A stretch of 64,000 nt of DNA from Lichina pygmaea (GCA_963422465.1 OY730170.1:2642379-2706378); one strand, 5' to 3'. Positions 22,583 to 33,764 are shown, counted from the stretch's first letter. Program-made: numbers and translations. The notes: generated by a model from the sequence alone, not told the origin.

Positions 22583-22855
22583 TGTCACAGTTCTGGCCCA
22601 GTTGCATATCTGGCACAAGTCACGCACCTTGCCGGGAAGTTCCATCTGCACTGTTGCCTGCTTGCTCCGCCGTTGCCTGATCCCCTGCCTATAAGAACTT
22701 CTCCTGCTCTCCCAGCTTCTTCTCTTCTTCTTTTTTCTTTTCCTTCCTTGTCTTTCGTCTTGTACATCAATCCAAGTCTCAAGTCTCAAGCCAAGTCAGG
22801 TCAAGGTTACTGGATCAGTTAGGCTTGAGTTCTGTTCTGCCATTGCCTCGTCACA
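22583..22855 (+). repeat. 3' LTR of copy B2
   Basis: This is 273 bp, TGTCACAG..CGTCACA, preceded by a purine tract. It is followed at once by a family C LTR lacking its first four bases. Confidence 0.9.
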
Positions 22856-23199
22856 AAGGGCCAGTCCATGTTCACACAGAATATGGGTGGTCTGCATGTC
22901 TGACTGAGAAGGGCAGGGACTCAATAGATGAATAGCGAGTGGGGTAACTCTCTTGCTATTGTTGCTGGTATCTTGTGTTCAGCCTGGAGAGCTATTCTCC
23001 CCGGCTATCTGGGTTCTCTTATATACAGGAGCCTGAGGGGGGGGGGTCCTCCCTGAGGGGTATCAGCTTTCTGCATGGCAGAGTTGGATGAGGAGTGCTC
23101 TTCTCTGCCACCTCTGCCACCGGGTCGGGTGAACATTGTTCCATGTACCTCTGTACACTTGCTTAGGTCAGCTCAGCTGTTCCGGCCTGGGCTTTAACA
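22856..23199 (-). repeat. Solo or truncated LTR, family C
   Basis: About 344 bp matching the reverse complement of 24997-25345. It lacks the first four bases of the LTR at its left side, where it abuts B2, and ends TTTAACA at 23199. It has the opposite orientation to the C element on its right, so it is not that element's 5' LTR. Confidence 0.8.
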
Positions 23200-23478
23200 G
23201 GTCTTAGCAGGACAGAGTTGTGGTAAAGACCTGTTCCCTAGGCAGCTACTGAAAGATGCCTGGAAGGTGTCATCAAGTAAGCCTGTAGGGTATCACTCAA
23301 TGGATAGAAACTGACAACTGGCCTCTCAACCAGTGTCGGGGGGGAGGCCTGCTTATATGAATCTTGCTTAATGATCATGTGACTTGGTATGTACATGTCA
23401 CATAACTGATAAGCAAGATGACATGCAGCCAAACTCAGTCAGGCACTTGTGCAAGCTGCGCGGCTTCTGACACCTGGT
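23200..23478. other. Unassigned ~280-bp segment, LTR-like
   Basis: Lies between the solo C LTR and integrase-coding DNA of the C element. On the minus strand it begins TGTCAGAAGCC and contains a TATA-like CATATAAGCAG near its middle, which resembles a solo LTR of another family. No clean target duplication was found, so the identification is tentative. Confidence 0.3.
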
Positions 23479-24578
23479 AACAAAAGTGAAATACAACAGT
23501 ATTCTGGTGGTTGTGGACAAACTCACCAAATACACTCACCTGATCCTGTGGTGAGAGACAGGAACAGTGAGTGAACTTGCCAATGTCCTGCTCAGAGAGT
23601 TGGTTAGCCAGTGAGGGCTACTAATAAAGATTATCTTAGATCAAGACAAACTCTTCACCTTGAAATTCTGGAACACATGGACAAGACAGCTAGAGATAGA
23701 CACAAGGATGTCTACCACCTACCATCCACAAACAGACAGATAAACTGAGAGGACAAACCAAACAATGGAACAGTACCTACACCACTATGTCAACCATCAA
23801 CAGGACAATTGGGTAGAACTGTTACCAATAGCTCAGTTTGTGTATAATGATCAGTAGCACAGTGTGACAGGCACAACACTGTTCTTTGTGAACTACAGCA
23901 GAAACCTCTGCTGGGAAGTGACAGTGGCTGGAAGTGGCACTTCAACAAACATTGAAAAACTCACTGCTATACATGAGGAAATAAAGACTGCAATTGAATC
24001 TGCACAACAAGCAACAAGCCACCACCTAAGCAACAAAAGATTGAAGGGACTAACCCTGGAGAGGGGGGATAAGGTCTATTTGTCAACAAAAAACCTGCGC
24101 TTGAAGTGACTGAGCAAGAAGCTGGATCACGTACAAATCAGACTGTTTGAGATTGAGAAGTGTACTGGAGAAGTCAACTACTGACTGAGACTGCCAAAGA
24201 AGGCATGGATACACTGAGTATTCCATGTCTCACTGCTTGAGCCAGCACCCAGTGACACAGAAATCAAAACAGAATAGTACTTTGAGGACAACAAAGAAGA
24301 GTACAATGTCAAAAGAATCCTAGACAGTCAAAGGAACAGACGGAAGATTGAGTACCTGGTCAAATAGTTAGGGTACGACAACAAGGAGAACTTGTGGGAA
24401 CCCACCGAGAACTTCAGCTCTGTGATGAGCGAGAAGCTGCGGAGTTTTCACCAAGAAACCCCACAGAAGCCAGGACCAATGGAGACAAAGGCCCAAAAGA
24501 AGCCAAAGCCTCTGAAGAGAAAAGATCATCCAGAGACAGTGGGGACACCACTCATGAAGCCTCCTACTCAAGAGCCTC

Positions 24579-24944
24579 TTAGTCCTTGATCACAGCAAGC
24601 TCATGTCTGATAGTGTCACCCTTCTTCTTGGACAACAAACCCAGCTGCCTGCGAAGACAGATCTTGCAAGGAAGAAGCCACAACTCTTGCTCCTTGATAT
24701 CCTTCAGCTGAGCCTCGAGCTGAGCGCGCTCAAGCTCCATCTTTTCCCACTCCAACTCCGCAAGATGAAGATCACAACAGTGACTCTTCTTAATACACTG
24801 ACCACAAGATGTGGACACTGAGCTGACAACACACTTGGCGTGATTGTGACAACATGCACTGCATGAAACTTTGGACACCTTGCCTATCTTGCCAACTTGA
24901 GAACTAAGAGCTCCATGACAGTTATTGTGAGACATCCGGGGCAT
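24579..24944 (-). CDS. Antisense ORF of family C element, Zn2Cys6-like protein
   Basis: A 121-codon frame opposite to integrase, homologous to 728-1237 of element A. It has the same cysteine spacing C-x2-C-x6-C-x8-C-x2-C-x6-C (CSACCHNHAKC...), the same DLHL residues directly after the last cysteine, and the same Glu/Leu-rich segment after it. The homology of the downstream part continues outside this frame. It sits between the chromodomain tail and the purine tract, as in A. Role unknown. Confidence 0.5.
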   Translation of the reverse strand: MPRMSHNNCHGALSSQVGKIGKVSKVSCSACCHNHAKCVVSSVSTSCGQCIKKSHCCDLHLAELEWEKMELERAQLEAQLKDIKEQELWLLPCKICLRRQLGLLSKKKGDTIRHELAVIKD

Positions 24945-24996
24945 GGTGAGAGAAGTGAGAGGATCTGGGGACAGAACCTTTGGAGGGAGGGGATGG

Positions 24997-25345
24997 TGTT
25001 AAGGCCCAGGGCGGAACAGCTGAGCCGACCTAAGTGAAGTGTACAGAGGTACACGGAACAATGTTCACCCGACCCGGTAGCAGAGGTGGCAGAGGAGGGC
25101 GCTCCTCATCCAACTCTGCCACGCAGAAAGCTGATACCCCTTGGGGAGGACCCCCCCCCCTCAGGCTCCTGTATATAAGAGAACCCAGATGGCTGGGGAG
25201 AATAGCTCTCCAGGCTGAACACACACAACCAAAGACAATAGCAAGAGAGTTACCCACCTTGCTATTCATCCATGAAGTCCCTGCCCTCCTTACCCAGACG
25301 TGCGGACCACCCACATTCTGTGTGAACATGGACTGGCCCTTAACA
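24997..25345 (+). repeat. 3' LTR of family C element
   Basis: This is 349 bp, TGTTAAGGCCC..CCTTAACA, preceded by a purine-rich tract. It abuts a LINE fragment at 25346. Confidence 0.88.
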
Positions 25346-25650
25346 GTTTTCTTGCCCAGTCTAAACACTTGGAGTGAGTAGACTTTAGCTTCAGGAGATT
25401 GCTTTTAAGAGAAGAGGAAAATGCCAGAAGGTTTGTATCATCTGCAAAGCCCAGAGCTGATACACCTTTCTCTGGTGTATGAACAATATTGTGAAGATCT
25501 GAAATATAGAAAAGAAATAAAATAGGAGAGAGAGGTGAACCTTGGGGGACTCCACAGTGTACTGGAAAAAGAGAAGACTCTGAATCATCAAAAACAAGAG
25601 GTTTTCCTTTGAGTAGTGAAAGAAAAGATCCAGTTAACAAACCGACAAGG
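25346..25650 (-). mobile_element. LINE fragment (reverse transcriptase region)
   Basis: A minus-strand piece homologous to about 11030-11320 of the LINE at 7096-12638. It includes the GVPQGSPLSP and GFADDTNLLAF boxes of the reverse transcriptase. The left end is cut by the C LTR at the sequence CTGGGCAAGAAAAC, so the C element probably inserted into this LINE copy. Homology fades beyond about 25650. Confidence 0.85.
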
Positions 25651-27034
25651 GTATATACAAGGACCATCATGAAAATGATTGATGGTGACAATTCACGCAA
25701 CTCTCCAATGTGTGTACTTCAACATCGCCCAGACTTTTTAAGTTGTCACTGAGCATCCACACCCATCAGTAGAAATGTAGATAAGTCCTTCATTCCCATC
25801 TTCCACGAGACTGTTACTCTAAGTATATCAAAAAGAGTAGGGGTAAGGATCCGAGGTGCAAAGGAACCAAGAACTAAACTACTTACGAGAGCAAATTGTA
25901 GAAAGCACTCAAGGAACAAGACCGACCATGTTTTTCTGAGAAGCGACTAAGAATCAAGAGCAGCGAATCAAGAGCAGCGAACATGGAGACACAAGAACTG
26001 CTGGAACACAAAGCGAGAAAAGGAACAAGACAAAACAATAGAACGTGCGACGCCCTCCTTGTCGATGTACGCTGGCCTGACAGGGTTTGTAGTCGATGAT
26101 GTCACTGTCAAAAAAGTATCATCTTCACCATCACTCGGGGTAGATGACCCTGCCTTCATTCAGGAGTGCTCGTTCGGTGGCGGCGCCGAGCTCCACAGCT
26201 GTCCGCCGCTGCGGTATCCGCGGATGACGTGGCACCGCTCTCGCCACCTGCTCAAGGAAGGCAGGCGCTCGCCTGTTGTGTACAACATTGTCGAGCATAT
26301 GGGTTGAGAAGGATGTATGTTCTTGGCAGTGGTCTCGAATGACGAGACGCGGTGGTGATTGTTCACGGTTCGTCTCGATCAGATGAAAGAAGCAGAAGCT
26401 TCAGTGTCCTGCAGAAGAGAAGTCTCCCGGGATCCTTATAGAGAATTGGTGGCTTGAATCAGCTGACTTCGGGAGAAGTGAGCTGATTTTATGATCTGTC
26501 CACTTTGGGAAACCAACTGCTCTTGTTCACTCAACTCCTCTCCAACCCGACAGTCTTTGTCTGGGCGGCGAAGAGAGCCAGAGAGAGCAACTGTTAGAGA
26601 CGGGACAAGATCTCTGTTAAGTAGAGAGCCGCTGTCCAATCTAACGTGATTGATACTAGGCTTGAATCATTCTTCAACAGTATCTTGTCAAGTTGCTAGG
26701 CGTGCCAGGTTAGGTAGTCACAGTGGTCTGACTCTGATCAGAGAAACCCCTTGTCATGTCGACGTCTGTGATGAAGAGAATCTTCATTTCCGGAGACGAT
26801 CCATTCACGGTACCATGCCGTACGGTGTTGGATTGTCAGGGTTGACTGCGAGAATGGGAGTAGTTAATAATGATATCCCAAGATAAAAGTTGGTTGGCGC
26901 CTGTCAGAAACGACAATAGCGAACCAACCTTCTTCTAGGCGAAGATGGCTTTGTTTTGAAGTTCGAAATCTATATGGTCGCTGTCGGCCACCGTATGCGT
27001 GCCCTTTGTTGCTGACCCACACCCCCGTTGCTCA
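25651..27034. other. Intergenic, no gene recognised
   Basis: Boundary between the transposon block and the gene-bearing region. Short open frames exist (for example 26059-26307) but lack homology I can recognise, introns or a consistent third-base pattern. Confidence 0.5.
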
Positions 27035-28064
27035 ATGGTCAATATGGCACCCAAGCAGGGTCTCGTCTCGTTCGACGACATCATCAAAGCTGGTAAGTTG
27101 GCAGGCCGGTGTTACCTGGATATCTTAAGAGGCACCCACTGATTGCCAGTGCCCCACAGGACGCGAGAAGAAACGAAACGAAGCACTAGCCAGCGAGATC
27201 TTCGGGAGAGGAAGACGCCAGAGTGCGCCTGGTGGTGCGCTGGGAGGCCGCAAGGGCAATTCCAAACCAAGTCTTGCTGGCAGAGTCGGCGTGACCAAGG
27301 TCTGCGCCTTCTGCTAAGCCGAGAGACTTGTCCCAGTGAATATATGCTGACAGGGTCTCTTGCCCGCGCAGCGCACGACGTCGGCGATGGGAAAGCCAAA
27401 GACGAACATTGACAGCCAATGGATCCACGATCTACACGACTCTAATGTACCGTCAAATAAATCGGCGCGGCCAAGCAGGGGAACTCGGCTCTACTCAGCC
27501 CTCCAAACCGAGCTGACCGTACGAGGCTCGTCCAACGGCATGTCTATCCGCGGCGCAGCCGGCCCGTTCACGGTGATCGCGACCAACTTCGCTCCGGGGA
27601 CGACGGCGTCAGATATCGAAGCATCTATGGCACCCGTTGGAGGGGAGATTGTGTACTGTGGCCTTGTCAGCACCCATCCTACCATCGTCGCCGAGATAGA
27701 CTTTCTCGAGAAGTCGGGCGCGGAGAATATCATCGCCACCTTTGACAATCAGCGGGTATGCTCTCTTGGTCGATTCTAGTATGACTGCTGTCGTTGCTAA
27801 ACATCTGTCTAGGCCGATGGTCGGCTACTGAACGTGCGGATGAAGTCGGCACCGTCGTCGAACAGAAGGACTACCTCCGACGGGACCCTGTCTGTGGCGC
27901 GGCCATCAAGACAGTCAGACCTCCTACGGACCCAGGCCGACCGTGAGCGCAAGCAGGCCAACGTCGACCTCGAAGATGGACGCTATGGATTTGACGATCC
28001 TGATGCAGAACGGGGTCTGTACAGCGACGAAATGATGCGAGGACGCAGGAGGACTCGAGGATGA
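27035..28064 (+). CDS. RRM RNA-binding protein, Aly/REF-like mRNA export factor
   Basis: Four exons: 27035-27092, 27160-27299, 27354-27755 and 27813-28064, giving 283 residues; introns are 67, 54 and 57 nt with GT..AG ends and phases that close. The N-terminus reads LVSFDDIIKAG, matching the SLDDIIK motif by which Aly/REF (Yra1, Mlo3, THOC4) proteins bind the helicase UAP56/Sub2. An Arg/Gly-rich stretch follows. A single RRM covers roughly residues 105-215, with RNP2-like FTVIATNF and RNP1-like TIVAEIDFLE. The acidic/basic C-terminus (YSDEMMRGRRR) resembles the second UAP56-binding motif. The family packages mRNA for nuclear export with TREX. The RRM itself is divergent, so another RRM family cannot be excluded. 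Confidence 0.7.
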
Positions 28065-28810
28065 CACTCAACCTCAGCTATCTTCTGGGTTCATGTCCTA
28101 ATTGGTTCGCCGTCTACGGTACGTATGTACTGGTATGTGAATGCCATAGTACGAGACCGCGAATCAGGCTGTCACTGGCTCCAATGTACAACATCACCTC
28201 TTCATGCGTGCGTTCTAGGCGTCGGGGTGCTCTTCACTGATACTACGGAATGGAACCCTGGGAGTGAATCAATCAATCAAGCAATCTTGTTGCATCAGCC
28301 GCGCCTGAATCACGTGCAAAGCTTTGGGACAAAAGTCTGCAAGCATACCAAAGCGGCTGATACATGACCATCCCCATGAGTTTTCCTACGTTTCGCTGCT
28401 AATGCTGGGGAGAGTAACAAAAGATTGTCTCTGCTGTAATGTATTCACTGATCCGGTACGTACATGGCACGGGTACTTGCGGACTTTTGTCCTCCAATCT
28501 TGTCTCGATCGTACGTACGTATGTACTACCAGAGGGTACACACAGTACGGAAGTACCATACGTAAGGAGGTACGTACGTACAGGCACGTGATACGTAATG
28601 GGAAGAGGTACCGATAGTATTCCGCATGGAGGGGTATAAAGGTACCGGCAGGGGAGGCTGGGGGGCGGGGGTTTATCATCTGGTATCTTGGCGCACCTGG
28701 GCATCCCAGAAGACGTGTCTCCAGATCTCCGCGCTTGATATCAACCAACTCTGACTGTACCCAACCCAGTCTAAGCCTGTGAAGCAGCGATCCAGGTAGC
28801 TACAGCAATA
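28065..28810. other. Intergenic region rich in GTAC/ACGT palindromes
   Basis: No gene seen. It contains TACGTATGTAC at 28120-28130 and 28516-28526, and many overlapping GTAC and TACGTA palindromes at 28450-28620. The MED27 start lies at its right end, so it presumably includes that promoter. Confidence 0.6.
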
Positions 28811-30082
28811 ATGGCCGCAGAAGCCGAAGCGTCGGATCGTCATCCTGATTCCAACCCCCAACGGGACCAAGAAGGCCTGCGGAAGGCGATGGAGCACTTG
28901 GACGCTCTACACGTTCAGGTACAGCCCCTTTCGTAATCAAGAGATCGGACCCCTGTGTCGAGCGAGGTCCACGTTAGGTCGCTAATGCTGCCATCTCAGC
29001 TCCGAGACCTGCGATCCGCCATACCGCACATGATGAGGCCCCTGATGGCACCTGCTCCTTCACGTACGTCAGCCCTGTGGTTCTGAGATCTGTGCAATCA
29101 GTCCAGTATAGATTTATCTCTACCCTGGATATCGACCCCTGTTCTGGTTGTCGAGTCTGCCTTCTCAAGCACAAGCAACGACCTCATCTCTTACACATCC
29201 TGCAGCCGAGGGACTCTTTCAAGCATATGCTCAAGCAGTCGCCGAAACAACTTCGGATGTCAAGGACTTTGCGACATCGATGCAGTCAGAAGAGACATGC
29301 GCGATATTTGATCGTGCTGCTGCAAGCCAGAAGGCACGTCCCACCGACGTCAAGCCTTGGCTGGTCATGGAACATACAGACTGGTGCCAGCCGAAGCCTA
29401 GTGTCGATTCATCAGAGGCGGCCGGTGGCAACAAGCCCAGCAGCTCAAGCCGAAACGCCAAGGACGATGCAGCTGAAGAAGATGAAGACGGCAGCTCAGA
29501 CGAGGTCGCGGACGTGGACACGACCAGGCAGCTTCTCGCCAAGTGGAGAGCTGCCAATCCACGTGCCCGAGCCAGGCTTGATGAAGGAACCGGGCTGATC
29601 AGAGTATGAATTATCCCATCAGTCGTCCTAACGGCTACACCATCCTCTGACAGTCTCGTCTCCAAGCTTACGCTTCCGTCACCGGCGCATTTACAATTCG
29701 ACATTGCAAGAGCACTTGATGGCCGCGGAAAGCAGATCTACGTGGCCCAATGCAGAAACACCAGCAAGCTCGCAGAGGGGATCCAGAAGTGCATCGCGTC
29801 GCGGGAGAGGCCGAGTGACCTGAGATTTCTATTGGTAAGACAGCCTCGCATGAACGCTACCCTGCTATCGCATTCGCTAAAGCCCCATCGCGGAAGGATA
29901 TGATTGCCGCCTACAACGATGTCATGACGAGGCCGTGCGATAAATGCGGCATGCTGCTGGGAAGGAGACCACAGTTGACGACATTAAGGAAGAGGGTCAA
30001 GAGAGGCGATCCCAAGAAGAGTCAAGATCGAGAAGCCAAGTCGGAATCTGCATGGGTCGCGTACCACGTCGGTTGCCAGTAA
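28811..30082 (+). CDS. MED27: Probable Mediator complex subunit 27
   Basis: Five exons: 28811-28918, 29000-29063, 29206-29603, 29667-29834 and 29897-30082, giving 307 residues. Two introns end in AAG and follow CTGAC- or CTAAA-like branch sites by about 14 nt, which keeps the frame open. The N-terminus is helical (LRKAMEHLDALHVQLRDLRSAIPHMMRPL). The middle is acidic and Ser-rich. The C-terminus has a paired-cysteine zinc motif, CDKCGMLL ... WVAYHVGC, in the position of the C-terminal CxxC...HxxC motif of Med27. The length is close to human MED27 (311). Mediator links activators to RNA polymerase II. The identification rests on overall layout and the C-terminal motif, so it is moderate. Confidence 0.58.
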
Positions 30083-30134
30083 TTAGCAAATCCGGAATCT
30101 AGCATCGCGCACGCGCAGTCAACAGCCGCTCGAG

Positions 30135-30785
30135 CTAGGGGAACCAGGTGTCTGCGGCTGAAGAAGACGACGGCGACGGCCAGCCGCTCGACGTGGATCT
30201 TCCGCTGTCGTACTCGCTCCACGAGCCGGGGAGCTGCTGTGCACCCATCATGGCCGGGTCGCCGACGAAGCCCGGAGCGTGCCTCAGCCAGTCGCCGCAC
30301 ATGTATCCGTTGCCCCAGTCGACGACGGGACGCCAGTCGGCGGCGGCGTCCCAGGGAGTCCTGGGCATGGACTTGCGATGGCGACTGGCGAGACGCAGCT
30401 TGGGCGGGCCGAGCACGCCGGGCGGTGGCGGTGACCTCCAGAGCGGATCCACGTCGTCGCCCTTCCGCCGGTGCGCCGCCCCCACGACGGGCGGATCCCA
30501 CGGCCCGGCGGCCGGCGGCGGACGGTACCTGCGGCTGTCCCAGTCGTACATCTCGTGGCCGCGGCGCGCCCACGGCGGCGTCTTGCGCGAGTCGTCGTAC
30601 CGCCTCGGGTAGGCGCCCCATTCGGGCCGTCGAGTCCAGTCCTGCCAGCACGGCGACGGATATCGGTAGTCGCCGATGTACATGTCCGGACCCTTTCCTC
30701 GGAGCACGTCCCACAGCCCGCCTCCGAAGCCACGCCCTTCACCTCTTCTGTCTTGAGACCAGATCCAACCTTTATTCTTCCACAT
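30135..30785 (-). CDS. Hypothetical Trp/Tyr/Pro/Arg-rich protein
   Basis: A 216-codon frame starting at ATG 30785, convergent with the Mediator gene (53 bp apart). Most codons end in G or C, as in the real genes here, and tryptophan and tyrosine are common, which is unlikely for a chance frame. It contains YRYPSPCWQDWTRRPEWG and further W/Y/P segments and a Ser-rich C-terminus. The frame is open and Lys/Arg-rich for some distance upstream of the ATG without another ATG, so an upstream exon may exist. I recognise no domain. Confidence 0.5.
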   Translation of the reverse strand: MWKNKGWIWSQDRRGEGRGFGGGLWDVLRGKGPDMYIGDYRYPSPCWQDWTRRPEWGAYPRRYDDSRKTPPWARRGHEMYDWDSRRYRPPPAAGPWDPPVVGAAHRRKGDDVDPLWRSPPPPGVLGPPKLRLASRHRKSMPRTPWDAAADWRPVVDWGNGYMCGDWLRHAPGFVGDPAMMGAQQLPGSWSEYDSGRSTSSGWPSPSSSSAADTWFP

Positions 30786-32521
30786 CTTGGGTCGTTTCTT
30801 AGCCCGTCTTCTTTTTTTCTTCTTGTTTCCCTCCCTCTTTCGGGGTTTAGTTTTCTCTTCTTGTTCTCGTTCGATGACGAGCCGCCCGTCTGCGAGCTCT
30901 GTATCAGAGTTTTCGGCCTTGGATCGTTTCTCCGTCGGTGGTAGCCTCGTCTTTTTCTTTTATCTCTTCCTCTTTTCGCGACACCGTTCGACGGACCTTC
31001 GAGAGGGAGAGAGATGGAGATTTGTAGGTCAGTACACTCTAGCCGTAACCGTCCAGGTCAATGAATCAGAGAAATTCGGGAACTGTCGTCTCCTGCCCCG
31101 TCCCTTCCGTTACCCACGAGCTAGTCGCGACTCGATCGAACCGAGCCGCTCCCTCTCGCCGTGTCCTTGTTCTTGTCCTCGCCCTCGTCTTCGTCCGTGT
31201 CCGTGTCCGTGTCCGCGTCCGCGTCAGCCTCTTCTATCGAATTGAGACAAGAAAGGGTTAGAAGACGAAGAAGAAGAAGAAGAAGGAGAAGAAGAAAGGT
31301 GTTTCGTGGTCTACATGCGGGCACAATCCAGGCGGTATTTATCTGTCTTCGTGTACGTTGCATCCTGGCAATCATCCTCCCCATCTACGCCCTGGTGTTG
31401 CTTGTGCAACCCATGTGTTGTGGATGTGCGTAACGTAACGTAACGTTCCGGCTACGGTGGATGTGGTGATGGTGGGTGGAGATGGTGTGTGGAGATGCTG
31501 GTTGGAGATGCTGGTTGGAGCTCGCTTGAGAGGTCGCTGGAGAGGTGATGTGTCTGGGATATCAATCAGGTCGTGTCATGTCATCCGACCCTCCTCTCCT
31601 CCTACCCTTCTCGTCCGTGCCCGTGTGCCCCCGTGTGGCCCTGTGTGCCCGTCTGTCTGTTCCTCCTCCCTCAGGTGTGTTTTCCTCGTCTTCTCCTGGC
31701 ATATCATCCTTCTTGCTCCTTGTAAGCAAACACAAACACAAACACCAGTCCCGTCCCTAGCACAAACCACCCTCTACGTATCCATCTCCAGAGAGAGGAA
31801 GATAGAAATGGAAAGGACGAGAGAGAAAGAGGAGGACAACACAGCAGAGCTCTTGACCTTCCGTATCGACTGGAATGCCTTGCGACAGCATTGGGTGGTG
31901 GGGGGAAAACACTGTGGCTGAGCAGTGACGATGCTGAACGATGATATGATGCTTATGTCAATCATCGTACAATGGTCATGCCAACAACTCCACCAACAGC
32001 TCCACCAACAAGAGCAACAACAACAGCAACAGCAACAGCAACAATCACAATCATGATCAGCTCTACCACTCCATAAACCAATCAAGACAGCAATCAAAAG
32101 AGATTGCGTGAGATCAAAATAAAGCAGGTGAGATCTTTACAGCAAGAGGCAATCAAAGATCTGTAGAAAGAAGTTGATTCGACAGATGAGCCTGTCTGTC
32201 AGGCGGACGGAGAGACCCGAGTGACAATGGGACAAAGAAAACCAGCTCGTTTCCTTTGATGGTGCTTGGTGACGTCGCTGTTGATGTCGCTGTCGATGGT
32301 GATCTTGGAGGTCCTGACAAGATGGACGTGATTGGTTTCATGCAGTGAGTACTGTACAGTATGTACGTAGACCAAGTGCTTTCCACTTTGTGCTGCTACA
32401 GTACAGTGCCGTATGTAAGACACTGTATTTGTTCAGTTTGCTTTGTTTGCTTGGGGTGGCCCAGTCCTCCTTGGGTTGCATTGGGATGGGTTGGGTTGGG
32501 TCCGTTTGAATAGGTTTGCCT

Positions 32522-32523
<2 letters not shown>

Positions 32524-32550
<27 letters not shown>
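32524..32550. repeat. (CA)n microsatellite
   Basis: About 13 uninterrupted CA dinucleotides. Confidence 0.95.
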
Positions 32551-32555
<5 letters not shown>

Positions 32556-33397
32556 TGAAGGTACGCACATACGTACGTATGTACAAAAGGTTGTCGTGGC
32601 TCATCTCAGGTTCAGTTGTTGCGTCCACCACGTGACGCTATTGCACCGTATAATACCGCGGATACGTACAGTGTCACGACACAAGTCTGCGTGCACCGGT
32701 ACCACCCATCAGCCGCTACCGTATATTCTTAAGTAATGCGACAGAATCAGAGTCACAGCCACAGCAGCAAGTGATGATGTAGATTATGTATGAAGGTGTA
32801 CGCAGACTTGTGTCGTGCGACTGTATGTACGTACGAAGCGTACGTATCGTACAGTACCAGAGCCCTTTCAGTGGGCGTGACAAAAGTAATTGAGACATAG
32901 CCCCTATCTGTCCTCTCAATCCGAGCGCCCATCACTATCTGTGAACCGGCGGCCGGCCGGGGAATGAGTGTCTTGATTGATCTTGCTCTTCTAAGAATCT
33001 AGGAGCGACGACCAAGGAGAAAACTCTGCACACCGTCACGTGCAGACAAACAATTTAGCCGTCACTCAGGGGGAGGCTGATCTCTGAACCCCTGCAAATC
33101 CTCGGGCTATCGACTCCCTGTCGAGTCCCTGGTTGACACCAATATACAGTGAGAATTCTCTTCTCTCACTTGAACTTGGCTCTAGCAGCGAGCGAGGACT
33201 GGTCTTCTCACTCCTCCGGCTGACACTATCCTTGTCCCCCTTGTTATCATCGTCCTTCACCACCACTGCTTTGGAGTCCTTGATCTTCTCAAGCAATCTC
33301 TCATACAGCTTCTCATTCCTCTTCCAAATCTGAGCTACCATCACTATTTTTATTACTGTCATCTTTGTTTTTCTGTCCAAGAGCTCCTACGTAGCTT

Positions 33398-33399
<2 letters not shown>

Positions 33400-33436
<37 letters not shown>
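33400..33436. repeat. (GA)n microsatellite
   Basis: A nearly pure GA tract of about 36 bp. Confidence 0.95.
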
Positions 33437-33438
<2 letters not shown>

Positions 33439-33700
33439 ACGGTGCCCTGTATGGAGCTACTTGCCCTTACGGACCATTGCAATTAATCAGCATCAAGTTT
33501 TACAACGACTCCAGTCATTCGCAATCCTAACACTCCTGCTTCTACTGGACTCGACACCTTCTCACCAAGAAGACCTACGGAAGACAATATCCGTCGCGGT
33601 CGAGGGTCTGAGACCAATACCCTCCTTTCGAACCCTTATCGAACCCCTTTCCAAGGCAGTCTTCTGCCCTGTCTGCCGAAGAGGACGTGGGCGAGGACGA

Positions 33701-33749
<49 letters not shown>
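33701..33749. repeat. (GAC)n microsatellite just downstream of POL1
   Basis: About 16 GAC units beginning 15 bp beyond the POL1 stop codon (POL1 is on the minus strand), so it should lie in its 3' UTR. Confidence 0.95.
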
Positions 33750-33764
33750 AATGAGCCCTGCCGG

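Larger units (their letters stand above)
6515..22855 (+). mobile_element. Ty3/gypsy chromovirus, family B copy B2 (broken, interrupted)
   Basis: A plus-strand element whose 5' LTR is split: its first 27 bases lie at 6515-6541 and the rest at 17425-17827, with copy B1 in between. Internal DNA runs 17828-22582 and the 3' LTR is 22583-22855. Recognisable parts are gag (about 17870-18740, including a CCHC knuckle near 18690-18731), a protease region (about 18940-19000), reverse transcriptase (about 19600-20130), RNase H (about 20300-20700), integrase (about 21200-21960) and a chromodomain-like tail (about 22330-22490). A purine tract (about 22571-22582) abuts the 3' LTR. It is broken at many points (more than ten). 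The left flank is B3 DNA, but the right flank does not match it, so no target duplication remains. Confidence 0.85.
23479..25345 (+). mobile_element. Ty3/gypsy chromovirus, family C, 3' part (broken)
   Basis: A plus-strand remnant starting inside integrase (about 23479) and continuing through the integrase C-terminal region, a chromodomain (about 24285-24420, with VKRILDSQRNRRKIEYLVK), an antisense ORF (24579-24944), a purine tract (about 24980-24994) and the 3' LTR (24997-25345). It is clearly related to family A at protein level but distinct in its LTR. The 5' half is absent and the coding part is broken in several places. Confidence 0.85.
30786..33764. other. 3-kb intergenic region with many simple repeats
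   Basis: No gene could be supported. It contains GTC-rich repeats (about 31170-31230), GAA repeats (about 31262-31300), GTAAC units (about 31430-31445), AAC/AGC repeats (about 31980-32050), CA, GA and GAC tracts, and clusters of GTAC palindromes (32340-32420, 32565-32590, 32815-32860). Open frames here are mainly translations of these repeats. Confidence 0.6.

Noticed and set aside
26059-26307. 82-codon plus-strand frame between the transposon block and the first gene
   Set aside because: Short, no homology recognised, no supporting splice sites or neighbours.
31774-32097. Cys-rich minus-strand frame with runs of cysteine
   Set aside because: It is a translation of an AAC/AGC simple repeat, not a cysteine-rich peptide gene.
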